From Trinickia symbiotica (lineage in GTDB: Bacteria > Pseudomonadota > Gammaproteobacteria > Burkholderiales > Burkholderiaceae): a stretch of 64,000 nt of DNA. Both the position numbers and the translations under genes were made by a program. Of this stretch, positions 40,806 to 49,326 are shown in pieces. Numbering within the stretch: position 1 is the stretch's first letter; each line of letters starts with the position of its first letter. The notes beneath the pieces were generated by a model that made no database searches, was not told the origin of the DNA, and worked only from the letters and a program-made list of their open reading frames with translations. Location of the stretch: positions 124,001-188,000 of the forward strand of contig NZ_PTIR01000001.1 of NCBI RefSeq assembly GCF_002934455.1, given 5' to 3'.

Positions 40806-42047
40806 ATGAGATTCGACGCACGCAGGCTCGCGCTCACCTGTATTGCCGCAGCGACGCTTTGCGCCGCGACCAGTGCCATTGCGGGCACGCTCGCGGTCAA
40901 CGTATCGGCGCGCGGCAGTCAACGCGCCACCTGGCAAAACCTGTTCGATCAGTTCAAGAAGGCGAACCCCGACGTCGACCTGAAAGTCACGTATGTGGGC
41001 GAGGAAGCCTACAAAGTGCAGATCTCGGGGTGGCTTGCGACCGATCCGCCCGATGTGCTGAGCTGGCACAACGGAGAACGCATGGCCTACTTTGCCAAGC
41101 GCGGGCTGCTCCAGGACCTCAGCAGCGACTGGCAGAAAAACGGCTGGGACCAAACCTACGCGTCGGTGAAGCAATCGTCGACGTGGGCCGGCAAGCAATA
41201 CAGCGTGCCGCTTGGGACCGATGCCTACGGGTTCTTCTATCGCAAGGACCTGTTTGAGAAGGCCGGCATTTCGGGCGAGCCGGCCACATGGGCTCAATTC
41301 CTCGACGACTGCAAGAAGCTGAAGGCTTCGGGCGTGGCGCCGATCGCCGTCGCCGCGCGCGATTCGTGGACGCTCGCCGCCTGGTTCGACTATCTGGACC
41401 TGCGCATCAACGGCTATGCGTTCCATCAAAAGCTGATGGCCGGCGACGTACCCTACACCGATGCGCGCATACGCAAAGTCTACGAGACGTGGAAAACCCT
41501 GATCGACGACAAGTACTTCATTGACAACGCGCTTTCGTACGACGTCGATTCGGTCGGGCCGCTGCTCGTCAACGGCAAGGCCGCCACCATGCTGATGGGC
41601 ACGTTCTTCTCCGCTGTGTTGCCGGAGGCGACGCGTGGCGAAATGGGTTATTTCCGCTTCCCCATCATCGATGCATCGGTGCCGGTTGCCGAAGACGGCC
41701 CCGTCAACGTGCTCGTCGTGCCCGCGAAGGCCAAGAACAAGGTCGACGCCCGACGCCTCCTCGCCTTCATGGGCCAGCCCGAGATCAACGGCGAGCTCGC
41801 GAAAGGCTGGGGTCAACTGCCGTCGAACAACAAGGCACCCGAGCCGCAGGACCCGATTGCGAAGGTCGGTTTCCAGACTTTGTCGGGCACCACAGGAGGG
41901 ATCGCCCAATTCTACGATCGCGATATGACGAAGGAGATGGCGGACGAAGGCATGAAGGCGATGCAGCGGTTCTTCTCCGATCCGACGCAGCTCGACGCAA
42001 TCCTTCAACGCCTCGAGCAGACGCGCAAGCGCATCTACAAGAAGTAA
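40806..42047 (+). CDS. Orphan sugar-binding protein (ABC CUT1 type)
   Basis: This 413-residue protein has a signal peptide (cleavage near AIA) and the extracellular solute-binding type 1 fold (glucose/maltose family). Recognisable segments are FDQFKKANPDVDLKVTYVG, VLSWHNGERMAYFAKRGLLQDL, YSVPLGTDAYGFFYRKDLFEKAGI and a LLVNGKAATMLMGTF strand. GGAGACGGAG lies ahead of the ATG. No ATPase or permease gene is adjacent. The next gene is an MFS sugar-efflux-type protein, so the binding protein must use a transporter encoded elsewhere or act as a sensor ligand-binding protein. A LacI operator sits directly upstream. Confidence 0.9.
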   Translation: MRFDARRLALTCIAAATLCAATSAIAGTLAVNVSARGSQRATWQNLFDQFKKANPDVDLKVTYVGEEAYKVQISGWLATDPPDVLSWHNGERMAYFAKRGLLQDLSSDWQKNGWDQTYASVKQSSTWAGKQYSVPLGTDAYGFFYRKDLFEKAGISGEPATWAQFLDDCKKLKASGVAPIAVAARDSWTLAAWFDYLDLRINGYAFHQKLMAGDVPYTDARIRKVYETWKTLIDDKYFIDNALSYDVDSVGPLLVNGKAATMLMGTFFSAVLPEATRGEMGYFRFPIIDASVPVAEDGPVNVLVVPAKAKNKVDARRLLAFMGQPEINGELAKGWGQLPSNNKAPEPQDPIAKVGFQTLSGTTGGIAQFYDRDMTKEMADEGMKAMQRFFSDPTQLDAILQRLEQTRKRIYKK

Positions 42048-42096
42048 GCAGCGTGCAGCGGCGAGCGGTTGTTACCATCGCGATAGACTTGGCCGC

Positions 42097-43470
42097 TTGT
42101 ATAGTCGATTGAACACATATCGATCAGTGCATTCTCAACTGAGCCGCCTCGCGCGGATTCCGCATTTCCCGTCGCTTGCGATCGCCACGCTGATGCTCGG
42201 CGTGGCGATGTCTTTTACCGCGCCGTACCTCTCGCTTTTCGGTGTCGAGGAAGCGTCGATGTCGCCGGTAAGGCTCGGCATCTTCATGACGCTCATTTCC
42301 GCGAGCGGCGTATTGGCCAGCACCGCCGCGGGCCGCTGGTCCGACCGCCGCGGCAGGCATCGCGCACCGCTCATTCTTTCCCTCGTGGCGGCGGCGCTCG
42401 GCTTTCTCTCCTTTTGCTTTCTGCGCGACTATCGGTTGCTGACCGCGAGCGGCGTGCTGTTGCTCGGCACAGGCGCGGCTTCGTTGTCGCAGGTGTTTTC
42501 GTTTGGACGCGCGGCCTTGCCTGTCGCGGACAACGCTGAGCGCGATTTCGCTTCCGCCGCGCTTCGCACACTACTGTCGGTCGCATGGGTCTTCGGTCCT
42601 GCCGTCGGAGCGCTGATTCTCGCTCAGGCCGGCTTCAACGGTCTGTTCGGATTCGCCGCCGCCAGTTTCGCCGTGAGCGCGGCACTCGTCTCGCTTATCG
42701 TCGAGGCCCCGGCTGGGCGTCACGGGGAGGCAGCGGCGAAGGCTCCCGACGCGGACGTTGTACCTGCATCGCAAACCACGTCTACTTCGAATGAACATCG
42801 ACACGCAAGCCGCCGCGTTGCGCTGCCTACGTCCGACGAGGTATCTCTCGGCCTGCTCTGGCGCGCACTTTTCGCATTGACGCTGATCGGACTCGCCGCC
42901 AGCGCGACGATGATCGTCCTGCCGCTCTATGTCGTTCATGCGCTCAAAGGCACACGCTTCACGGTATCGGCCACGCTCGGGCTCGGTGCGTTCCTCGAGA
43001 TTCCGATGATGCTGTGGCTCGGCGCGCGCTCGTTGAAGTTGAACAAGCAGGGCTGGTTGACGACGAGCGCGGCCGTTCAGGCGGCCTATTTCGTCGCGGT
43101 GGCGGCCGTTCGCGAGCCGGCCGCCGTTATCCCGCTGCAGGCGCTCAGTGCGTACGTCGTCTCGGTCACATCGTGCCTCGGCATGACGTATGTGCAAGAC
43201 CTGATGCCTCGCCAACCCGGCGCCGCGACCGCGCTCTTCTTCAATGCCTGGCGCGTCGGCTCGATCCTCTCGGGCGTGCTCTCGGGAACGATCATCGGCG
43301 CATTCGGATACCGGTCAGTATTCCTGATGTGCTTCGGCATCGCGCTCGTCGCATTCCTGCTGCTCGCGATCGACGCGCTGCCCGCGATGCGCTCGCGCGC
43401 GACGAGCTTGCTATTGCGGCTCTTTCGGCTAGCTGCCCGGTTGCGCGTAGGGTCGCGGCGCTCAAACTGA
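42097..43470 (+). CDS. MFS sugar-efflux transporter (SetA family)
   Basis: The 457-residue, 12-helix protein resembles the Set group of sugar efflux MFS transporters. It has LMLGVAMSFTAPYLSLFGVEEASMSP in helix 1, GRWSDRRGRHRAPLIL in the A-loop and ATALFFNAWRVGSILSGVLSGTIIGAFGYRSVF near the end. A hydrophilic insert of about 40 residues lies between the two halves. It begins about 50 bp after the orphan sugar-binding-protein gene and may be in the same LacI-controlled operon. The start is uncertain: TTG 42097 and GTG 42127 are both in frame, neither with a clear ribosome-binding site. Confidence 0.82.
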   Translation: MYSRLNTYRSVHSQLSRLARIPHFPSLAIATLMLGVAMSFTAPYLSLFGVEEASMSPVRLGIFMTLISASGVLASTAAGRWSDRRGRHRAPLILSLVAAALGFLSFCFLRDYRLLTASGVLLLGTGAASLSQVFSFGRAALPVADNAERDFASAALRTLLSVAWVFGPAVGALILAQAGFNGLFGFAAASFAVSAALVSLIVEAPAGRHGEAAAKAPDADVVPASQTTSTSNEHRHASRRVALPTSDEVSLGLLWRALFALTLIGLAASATMIVLPLYVVHALKGTRFTVSATLGLGAFLEIPMMLWLGARSLKLNKQGWLTTSAAVQAAYFVAVAAVREPAAVIPLQALSAYVVSVTSCLGMTYVQDLMPRQPGAATALFFNAWRVGSILSGVLSGTIIGAFGYRSVFLMCFGIALVAFLLLAIDALPAMRSRATSLLLRLFRLAARLRVGSRRSN

Positions 43471-43496
43471 GCGGATGGCGGATCGTCACTCGACCC

Positions 43497-44486
43497 TCAC
43501 GCCGAAGGCGTCGATCCCCCCGCAAACCGCTCCCGATACACCTGCGGCGTCACGCTCAGCACGCGCATGAAGCTACGCCGCATGGTTTCCTCGACGCCAA
43601 ACCCGCAGCGGGCCGCGATGCGCTTCACCGGCCACGAGGTTTCGGCCAGCAACCGCTGCGCCGCCTCGACGCGAAATTGCTCGACGGCGCGCGCGGGCGT
43701 GCGGCCTGTTTCCGCACGATAGTGACGCATGAAGCTGCGCTCGCTCATGCCAATACGCTCGGCGAGCTCGGGAACCGACAGGTCGGCCGTCAGATGCTCG
43801 GCGATCCATGCATGCAATTCGCCAAAACGATCGCCCGCCTTTTGCATCGACAATGTCGCGCTGAACTGCGCCTGCCCGCCCGGGCGCTTCAAAAACACGA
43901 CGAGCTCGCGAGCGACATCGAGCGCCATTGCGCGGCCGAGATCGTCTTCGACGAGCGCGAGCGCCAGGTCGATTCCCGCTGTGACGCCGGCCGACGTCCA
44001 TACGTCCCCTTCGCGGATGAAAATCGGATCCGGCTCCACCCGCAGGCTCGGATAACGCCGTGCAAGCTCGTCGCAGTGGAACCAATGCGTCGCCACGCGG
44101 CGCCCATCGAGCAATCCCGCCTCCGCCAGCAAAAACGCTCCCGTGCATACGGAAGCGATACGCCTCGATCTCGCTGCCTGCCTGCGCACCCAATCGAGGA
44201 GCTTCGGCTCCTTGGACGCGGAATGGACACCTCGACCGCCAGCAATGATCAACGTGTCGGCTTGCCTGCCCGCCGATCGAAGCGAATCGGACATCAACGC
44301 AACGCCCGCTGATGTCGTCACGAGCCCTCCTTCGAACGAGACGACACGCGGCGCATACGGCCTCGCGAGCCCCTGTAGCACGGCAAGCTCGTTCGCTGAC
44401 GCGAAGACCTGGAGCGGGCCCGTCACGTCGAGCAGTTGAGCGTTCGGGAACGCGAGAACGAGGATCGATCGCTTATCGGAATGCAT
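43497..44486 (-). CDS. GlxA-family regulator divergent from the isonitrile-hydratase-like gene
   Basis: This 329-residue protein couples a DJ-1/PfpI domain, with Cys114 in ASVCTGAFLLAEAGLL, to a C-terminal AraC-type DNA-binding domain (about 228-320, with SVPELAERIGMSERSFMRHYRAETGRTP). The start has only a weak ribosome-binding site but fits the family. It is transcribed away from a gene for another DJ-1/PfpI protein, 175 bp apart. That intergenic region holds an inverted repeat (44509-44532). The pairing of a PfpI-domain regulator with a PfpI-type enzyme suggests the regulator senses the enzyme's substrate or product class. Confidence 0.92.
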   Translation of the reverse strand: MHSDKRSILVLAFPNAQLLDVTGPLQVFASANELAVLQGLARPYAPRVVSFEGGLVTTSAGVALMSDSLRSAGRQADTLIIAGGRGVHSASKEPKLLDWVRRQAARSRRIASVCTGAFLLAEAGLLDGRRVATHWFHCDELARRYPSLRVEPDPIFIREGDVWTSAGVTAGIDLALALVEDDLGRAMALDVARELVVFLKRPGGQAQFSATLSMQKAGDRFGELHAWIAEHLTADLSVPELAERIGMSERSFMRHYRAETGRTPARAVEQFRVEAAQRLLAETSWPVKRIAARCGFGVEETMRRSFMRVLSVTPQVYRERFAGGSTPSA

Positions 44487-44508
44487 GCTGAGGCAGTGGC
44501 AGAAATTG

Positions 44509-44532
44509 TTGGCGATATGGCATTTCCGCCAA
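44509..44532. promoter_or_regulatory. Inverted repeat between the GlxA and DJ-1/PfpI genes
   Basis: TTGGCG (44509-44514) and CGCCAA (44527-44532) form perfect 6-bp arms 12 bp apart, about 22 bp upstream of the GlxA-type regulator start. This could be a dimeric regulator site shared by the divergent genes. The call rests on symmetry and position only. Confidence 0.4.
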
Positions 44533-44661
44533 ACACTACGCGCATAGAATCGATTTGTCCATCGATGGCCGGGCGCGCCAGCCGTCGTCGATGGCCCACC
44601 CTCGCTCGTCGGCCGCCACCGGCGGTTGACGATACTCCCCGCATCCCCATGAGGTATCGAT

Positions 44662-45348
44662 ATGGCATTGCAAATCGGCTTTCTCGTATTCCCGCGTATT
44701 CAGCAACTCGACCTGACCGGGCCGCACGAAGTATTCGCTTCGTTGCCCGACGCAACGGTCCATCTGATCTGGAAAACGCTCGAGCCCGTCGTTTCGAGCA
44801 ACGGCCTTGTCCTGACGCCAAACATGACATACGGCGATTGCCCGCCGCTCGACGTCATTTGCATCCCCGGCGGCAGCGGTGTCACGCCGCTGCTCGAAGA
44901 CCGGGATACGATCGAATTCGTTCGCAAGCAGGCCGACAGCGCCCGCTATGTCACGTCCGTCTGCACGGGCTCACTGCTGCTCGGTGCTGCGGGTTTGCTG
45001 CATGGCCGCCGCGCCACGACGCACTGGGTATCGCATGGTTTCCTCGAACCGTTGGGCGCCATTCCGGTGCATGGCCGAGTGGTTCAAGACGGGAATTTGA
45101 TCACGGGAGGCGGCGTGACGGCCGGTATCGACTTCGCCTTGTCGGTCGCGGCCGAACTCGCGGGTCAGCAAGAAGCTCAGGCCATTCAGCTCGAGCTCGA
45201 ATACGCGCCTGCACCGCCGTTCGATGCCGGGAGCCCACAGACAGCGCCGAGGTCGGTCGTGGACCTCGTCAAGCAGCAATCGGCGCAGGAGTTCGCCAAA
45301 CGCGAGCGCATCGTCAGCCGGATTGCCACCACGCGTGCCGGCCAATAA
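44662..45348 (+). CDS. Isonitrile-hydratase-like DJ-1/PfpI protein
   Basis: The 228-residue protein belongs to the DJ-1/PfpI superfamily. Its Asp17, Cys101 and Thr102 (in LDLTGP and SVCTGSLLLG) fall at the catalytic positions known for Pseudomonas isonitrile (isocyanide) hydratase, which converts isonitriles to N-formamides. Total length also matches. The C-terminal about 40 residues are Ala/Gln rich. The gene is divergent from a GlxA-type regulator. If it is an isonitrile hydratase it would detoxify isonitrile metabolites; other DJ-1-type activities cannot be excluded from sequence. Confidence 0.82.
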   Translation: MALQIGFLVFPRIQQLDLTGPHEVFASLPDATVHLIWKTLEPVVSSNGLVLTPNMTYGDCPPLDVICIPGGSGVTPLLEDRDTIEFVRKQADSARYVTSVCTGSLLLGAAGLLHGRRATTHWVSHGFLEPLGAIPVHGRVVQDGNLITGGGVTAGIDFALSVAAELAGQQEAQAIQLELEYAPAPPFDAGSPQTAPRSVVDLVKQQSAQEFAKRERIVSRIATTRAGQ

Positions 45349-45720
45349 GCACCAGCAGCAGGAACCGAGGCGCTCGCGAGAGACCGCGAAGCGCCTGCGC
45401 ACCACAATGGAACAAGCGATCCGCACCATCACGGAACATTTCGAAGTCCTAATAGAACCCATAAAAACGTTTGACTTTCCAAAATATTCCGTTCGTCCCA
45501 GACTGGCTGCCACGTCGTCGTAACAAATCGCAGGATCTCAATTCTTTATCCGAGCGAATTCTTCGCGATGCGAACGATTCGTATCCCTCGCATTCGCTCG
45601 CAAAATAGCAAGCGAATGAAAAGGTGCTCGGCCTACGGGAGGCGTCGGTCATACCTGATTTAACCATCATTCATTTCAAATAACTTTCTATACCGTACAA
45701 GAGATACGGAGGAGACATCG
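45349..45720. other. Gene-free stretch before the porin gene
   Basis: This 372-bp region has no convincing gene. Just after the DJ-1/PfpI gene is a hairpin-like segment (AGGCGC...GCGCCT, about 45369-45396) without a T-run. The rest is more A/T rich than the surroundings, including ATTTAACCATCATTC and CTTTCTATACC close to the porin gene. A long, regulated porin leader is plausible. No clear promoter pair stood out. Confidence 0.5.
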
Positions 45721-47415
45721 ATGAAATCGCGAAAAAGGCCGCTTTACGCGGCGTGCCGGCTATTACTTTTTGCAGCCGGGGGGACCGCCCTTTCAGGAAC
45801 CGCGCTCGCCCAAGCTTTGCCCGCGACGAACGAGAATCAGGAAATCCAATTGTTGAAGCAACAAGTGGACATGCTGAGCAAAAAGCTCGATTCGCTCATG
45901 GCAAAGCAGCAGCAACAACAGCAGCAGGCGGTGACGACCAATCAGAAGCCGGCCGTAACGCCCGGCGCGACTTCCAATCCCGGCGAAGTGCACGCGTCGA
46001 ATGTACCGCCCGAGCCGGCGCCGAATGTCTCCTCGTCGGGCTGGGGCGCGGGCATGCCGCCCAAGCTGAAGTCGTTGTTGTCGTTTCTTGGCGAGGTCGA
46101 TTTCTATGGCAACCTCGACCTTTCCGTCGACTATGCGACGAAAGGCTTGGCGAGCTCGTACACGCTGCCGGACGGCACGGTCGTCTCTCCGAGAGGTCAC
46201 ATGGGATGGCAGCCCGACATTTCGTCGAATCTTTCCTACATCGGTGTGCGCGGTAAGCGTCCGTTCGGCTCGTCTTCCGATCTGTCGTTCGTTTATCAAT
46301 TGGAAACGCAGCTCGACGTATCGGCGACCTCCGGCACGGCGAATTCCAATTCCGCGCAGGATTCGACCGTCAAAGGCGCTTTGACTTCGCGCAATAGCTA
46401 TATCGGCATCGCTTCCGCGAGGTGGGGCGCAATCAAAGCTGGTAAAACGGATGCGCCCTACAAAACATCCACCGCGCGCATGAATCCGTTTACCGGAACG
46501 CTCGGCGATTACTCCTCGATAATGGGTAATACAGGCGGCGATAATCGAGTCGAATTCGGCACGCGTCTCGATCATGCGATCTGGTATGAATCGCCGAATT
46601 TCCATGGTTGGTCCTTCAACGCGCTCGTTTCGCCGGGACAAAACCGCGGGTACGAGAATTCGACGCAGGCCGCCGGCGAATCCGACTGCACGGGCGGCAA
46701 TGTTCCCGGCAGCGGCGGCAACCCGGTGGCCTGTAACGATGGCAGCTACGGTTCAGCGTATAGCGCGAACCTCGCGTACGCGAACGGCCCCTTCTATTTC
46801 ACCACTGCCTATGAGTTGCACCGCGACGTGAATCGTTCGAGCGACGTGACAGCGAGCCCCGCCGCGCTTGCCTCGCCGGACGGCACCGATCCGAACGACA
46901 TCGGCAACGAGTGGGCGTTCAAGGTCGGCGCGCAATACAAGCTTCCGACCCACACGATCTTGAGCGGCATCTACGAGTGGATACGCAGGGAGGTGCCCGC
47001 CTACCTCGAGGTGCAAAACGAGCGCAGCAGAAATGGCTTCTGGCTTGCGATCACGCAGGAGTTCACGCCGAAGGACAGCGTGAGCATCGGCTGGGCGCAT
47101 GCCGGCCGCACGCCGGGCGATCCGGGGCAACACAACACGCCGCCGCTGACCAATGCGCTCGGCACCGCCAACCCTGACAATGCCGCCAACATGTTTACGG
47201 CCATGTACAAGCATGCGGTCGACAAGCACACGACCGTCTACGCCGACTACGCGCTCGTGCTCAATCACCCGGCCGCGCACTACGCGATGGGCGCGGGCGG
47301 ACGCAGCGTGACGATCGATTGTCACGATGGCAGCTCGATCTCGCAAGGCGCGCCGTTTTGCTTTGCGGGCGGCAGAGAGATGGGGGTCTCGGTCGGCCTC
47401 GACTATAAGTTCTGA
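45721..47415 (+). CDS. Outer-membrane porin with N-terminal coiled coil
   Basis: The 564-residue protein has a signal peptide (cleavage near ALA). A short coiled coil (EIQLLKQQVDMLSKKLDSLMAKQ) with a run of glutamines follows, then a Gram-negative porin barrel (GEVDFYGNLDLSVDYATKG and a closing strand GVSVGLDYKF ending in Phe). The C-terminal Phe is the usual outer-membrane insertion signal. The coiled coil could hold a trimer or reach the peptidoglycan. It is longer than typical Burkholderia porins (about 360-390 residues). GGAGGAGACATCG precedes the ATG, and a terminator follows. The substrate is unknown. Confidence 0.9.
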   Translation: MKSRKRPLYAACRLLLFAAGGTALSGTALAQALPATNENQEIQLLKQQVDMLSKKLDSLMAKQQQQQQQAVTTNQKPAVTPGATSNPGEVHASNVPPEPAPNVSSSGWGAGMPPKLKSLLSFLGEVDFYGNLDLSVDYATKGLASSYTLPDGTVVSPRGHMGWQPDISSNLSYIGVRGKRPFGSSSDLSFVYQLETQLDVSATSGTANSNSAQDSTVKGALTSRNSYIGIASARWGAIKAGKTDAPYKTSTARMNPFTGTLGDYSSIMGNTGGDNRVEFGTRLDHAIWYESPNFHGWSFNALVSPGQNRGYENSTQAAGESDCTGGNVPGSGGNPVACNDGSYGSAYSANLAYANGPFYFTTAYELHRDVNRSSDVTASPAALASPDGTDPNDIGNEWAFKVGAQYKLPTHTILSGIYEWIRREVPAYLEVQNERSRNGFWLAITQEFTPKDSVSIGWAHAGRTPGDPGQHNTPPLTNALGTANPDNAANMFTAMYKHAVDKHTTVYADYALVLNHPAAHYAMGAGGRSVTIDCHDGSSISQGAPFCFAGGREMGVSVGLDYKF

Positions 47416-47452
47416 GAACGCTTACCTCCTCCAAGCGACGCCAACCGCCCTA

Positions 47453-47484
47453 CCTCCGCGAGATGCAATCCTCGCGGGGGTTTT
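47453..47484 (+). terminator. Terminator after the porin gene
   Basis: CCGCGAG (47456-47462) pairs with CTCGCGG (47471-47477) around an 8-base loop, followed by GGGTTTT. It starts 38 bp after the porin stop codon. Confidence 0.75.
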
Positions 47485-47573
47485 GGCGGTTCCAGCCTAC
47501 CGAGCCTGCCGGCGCCGCATCGACCGGCCCGAACGCCAGCTGATTCCACCTTGCCAACCGCTGGCTGGAAGTT

Positions 47574-47602
47574 TCGTCATCGTGCTGTCATCTTAACGAC
47601 AC
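47574..47602 (+). promoter_or_regulatory. Pho-box-like repeats upstream of the PiT gene
   Basis: TCGTCAT, CTGTCAT and ACGACAC occur at 47574, 47585 and 47596, each 7 bp with 4-bp spacers (11-bp period). This matches the Pho box arrangement CTGTCAT-N4-CTGTCAT bound by PhoB; the middle copy is identical to the consensus half-site. It lies about 50 bp upstream of the start codon of a phosphate transporter gene. Confidence 0.6.
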
Positions 47603-47652
47603 ACGCGCCACGCAGCATGGGTTCTCCCTGCGACTCAACTCGGAGAACCGGC

Positions 47653-49236
47653 ATGCCGGAACTTTCGTATCCGCAGTCCACCGCCACCCCGGCGCGCCGC
47701 GGCCTCGGCCTTCTCGTCTTCCTGCTCGCCATCGCGCTCGGTCTCGCCTATTGCACGACCCGTCTCGTCACCGATTTGCAGCCCGTGCGACTGCCCTCGG
47801 CGCTGCCGTACGTGCTGCTCGGCGTGGCCCTCTTGATTGCGCTCGGCTTCGAGTTCGTGAATGGATTTCACGATACGGCGAATGCCGTGGCTACCGTCAT
47901 CTATACGCATTCCCTTGCGCCGATCCCGGCGGTGATTTGGTCCGGGACCTGGAATTTCCTCGGCGTGTTGACATCGACCGGCGCAGTCGCGTTCGGCATC
48001 CTGCAACTGCTGCCTGTCGAGCTGATCTTGCAAGTCGGCAGCGGCGCGGGATTCTCGATGGTGTTCGCGCTTCTCATCGCGGCAATCATCTGGAACTTGG
48101 GCACCTGGTATCTGGGCCTACCCTCGTCGAGCTCGCACACGCTCGTCGGCTCGATCATCGGCGTCGGCCTCATGAATCAACTCATGCACGGGGCTTCCGG
48201 TACGAGTGGCGTCGATTGGGGCCAGGCGCTCGGCGTCGGAAAGTCACTGCTCTTTTCGCCAATCGTCGGGTTTTTGCTCTCGGCGCTCCTGCTCGTCGTT
48301 CTGAAAGCCGCCGTGCGCGTCCCGCAACTCTACGCGGAGCCGGCCAGCAACGAGCCGCCGCCGTTCTGGATTCGCGCCTTGCTGATCCTGACCTGCACGG
48401 GCGTCTCGTTTGCGCACGGCTCGAACGACGGACAAAAAGGCATGGGCCTCATCATGCTGATTCTGATCGGCACAGTACCCACGGCCTATGCGCTGAATAA
48501 AGCGGTGACGCCCGCTCAAACGCAAACGTTCCTCGCCGTGGCGCAGCAAACATCGGCCGTGCTCTCGAAGTACACGAACGGCGTGCCGGCGCCGGCGGAT
48601 GTGCGCGGTGGCGTCGAAGACTACGTACGGACCCGGCACTTGACGCCGACCACACTGCCCTCGCTGGAAGCGCTCGTCACGCGTATCGGCCAACAGGTCG
48701 GCAGTTCCGGAGCGATGGCCAATGTGCCGACAAACACTGTCAGCAACGCGCGCAACGATATGTACGTCGCCTCCGAGGCGATCCGGCTGATGGAAAAGGC
48801 GAAGCAACCGGCGTTTTCCGCGGACGATCTCAAGGCGGTCGACAACTTCAAGAAGCAGTTGGACGGCGCAACCAAGTTCATCCCAACCTGGGTCAAGGTT
48901 GCCGTCGCCATCGCGCTGGGGCTCGGCACGATGGTTGGGTGGAAGCGTATCGTCGTGACAGTCGGCGAAAAGATCGGCAAGCAGCATCTGACGTATGGGC
49001 AAGGCGCTTCAGCCGAAGTCGTCGCCATGCTCACGATCGGCGCGGCCGACGTTTATGGGCTGCCCGTCTCGACCACGCACGTGCTGTCGTCCGGCGTAGC
49101 GGGAACGATGGCCGCAAACGGCTCCGGTCTGCAATGGAGCACGGTACGCAGCCTCTTGCTGGCGTGGGTGCTCACGCTGCCCGCTTCGATTGCGCTCTCG
49201 GCCGGGCTCTACTGGGTGCTCAGACAAGTGGCTTGA
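47653..49236 (+). CDS. PiT-family inorganic phosphate transporter
   Basis: This 527-residue inner-membrane protein has the duplicated PiT signatures ALGFEFVNGFHDTANAVATVIYT and CTGVSFAHGSNDGQKGMGL, plus VYGLPVSTTHVLSSG and GLPSSSSHTLVGSIIG. A large cytoplasmic loop of about 130 residues separates the two halves. It imports phosphate (as metal-phosphate) with protons. CGGAGAACCGGC precedes the ATG. A Pho-box-like element upstream suggests PhoB control, which is unusual for PiT-type low-affinity transporters. The convergent neighbour is polyphosphate kinase 2, a functional link in phosphate storage. Confidence 0.93.
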   Translation: MPELSYPQSTATPARRGLGLLVFLLAIALGLAYCTTRLVTDLQPVRLPSALPYVLLGVALLIALGFEFVNGFHDTANAVATVIYTHSLAPIPAVIWSGTWNFLGVLTSTGAVAFGILQLLPVELILQVGSGAGFSMVFALLIAAIIWNLGTWYLGLPSSSSHTLVGSIIGVGLMNQLMHGASGTSGVDWGQALGVGKSLLFSPIVGFLLSALLLVVLKAAVRVPQLYAEPASNEPPPFWIRALLILTCTGVSFAHGSNDGQKGMGLIMLILIGTVPTAYALNKAVTPAQTQTFLAVAQQTSAVLSKYTNGVPAPADVRGGVEDYVRTRHLTPTTLPSLEALVTRIGQQVGSSGAMANVPTNTVSNARNDMYVASEAIRLMEKAKQPAFSADDLKAVDNFKKQLDGATKFIPTWVKVAVAIALGLGTMVGWKRIVVTVGEKIGKQHLTYGQGASAEVVAMLTIGAADVYGLPVSTTHVLSSGVAGTMAANGSGLQWSTVRSLLLAWVLTLPASIALSAGLYWVLRQVA

Positions 49237-49243
49237 TCGAACG

Positions 49244-49277
49244 GTGCTCGAGGCCGGCATGCGTGGGCCTCGAGCAC
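49244..49277. terminator. Strong hairpin after the PiT gene
   Basis: GTGCTCGAGGCC (49244-49255) and GGCCTCGAGCAC (49266-49277) form a perfect 12-bp stem with a 10-base loop, eight bases after the stop codon. No T-run follows, so it may protect the 3' end or block read-through in both directions rather than end transcription on its own. Confidence 0.6.
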
Positions 49278-49285
49278 ATCGTCTA

Positions 49286-49321
49286 TGCCGGCACCATCTC
49301 AGTAGAGCCCCGGTGCCGGCA
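49286..49321. terminator. Second hairpin between PiT and PPK2 genes
   Basis: TGCCGGCACC (49286-49295) and GGTGCCGGCA (49312-49321) form a perfect 10-bp stem with a 16-base loop, immediately after the end of the convergent PPK2 gene. Together with the previous hairpin it insulates the two convergent genes. Confidence 0.55.
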
Positions 49322-49326
49322 ACGGC

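Noticed and set aside
43014-44312. 432-codon plus-strand frame across the SetA-like and GlxA genes
   Set aside because: It is antisense to the GlxA gene and out of frame with the MFS gene; no motif was found.
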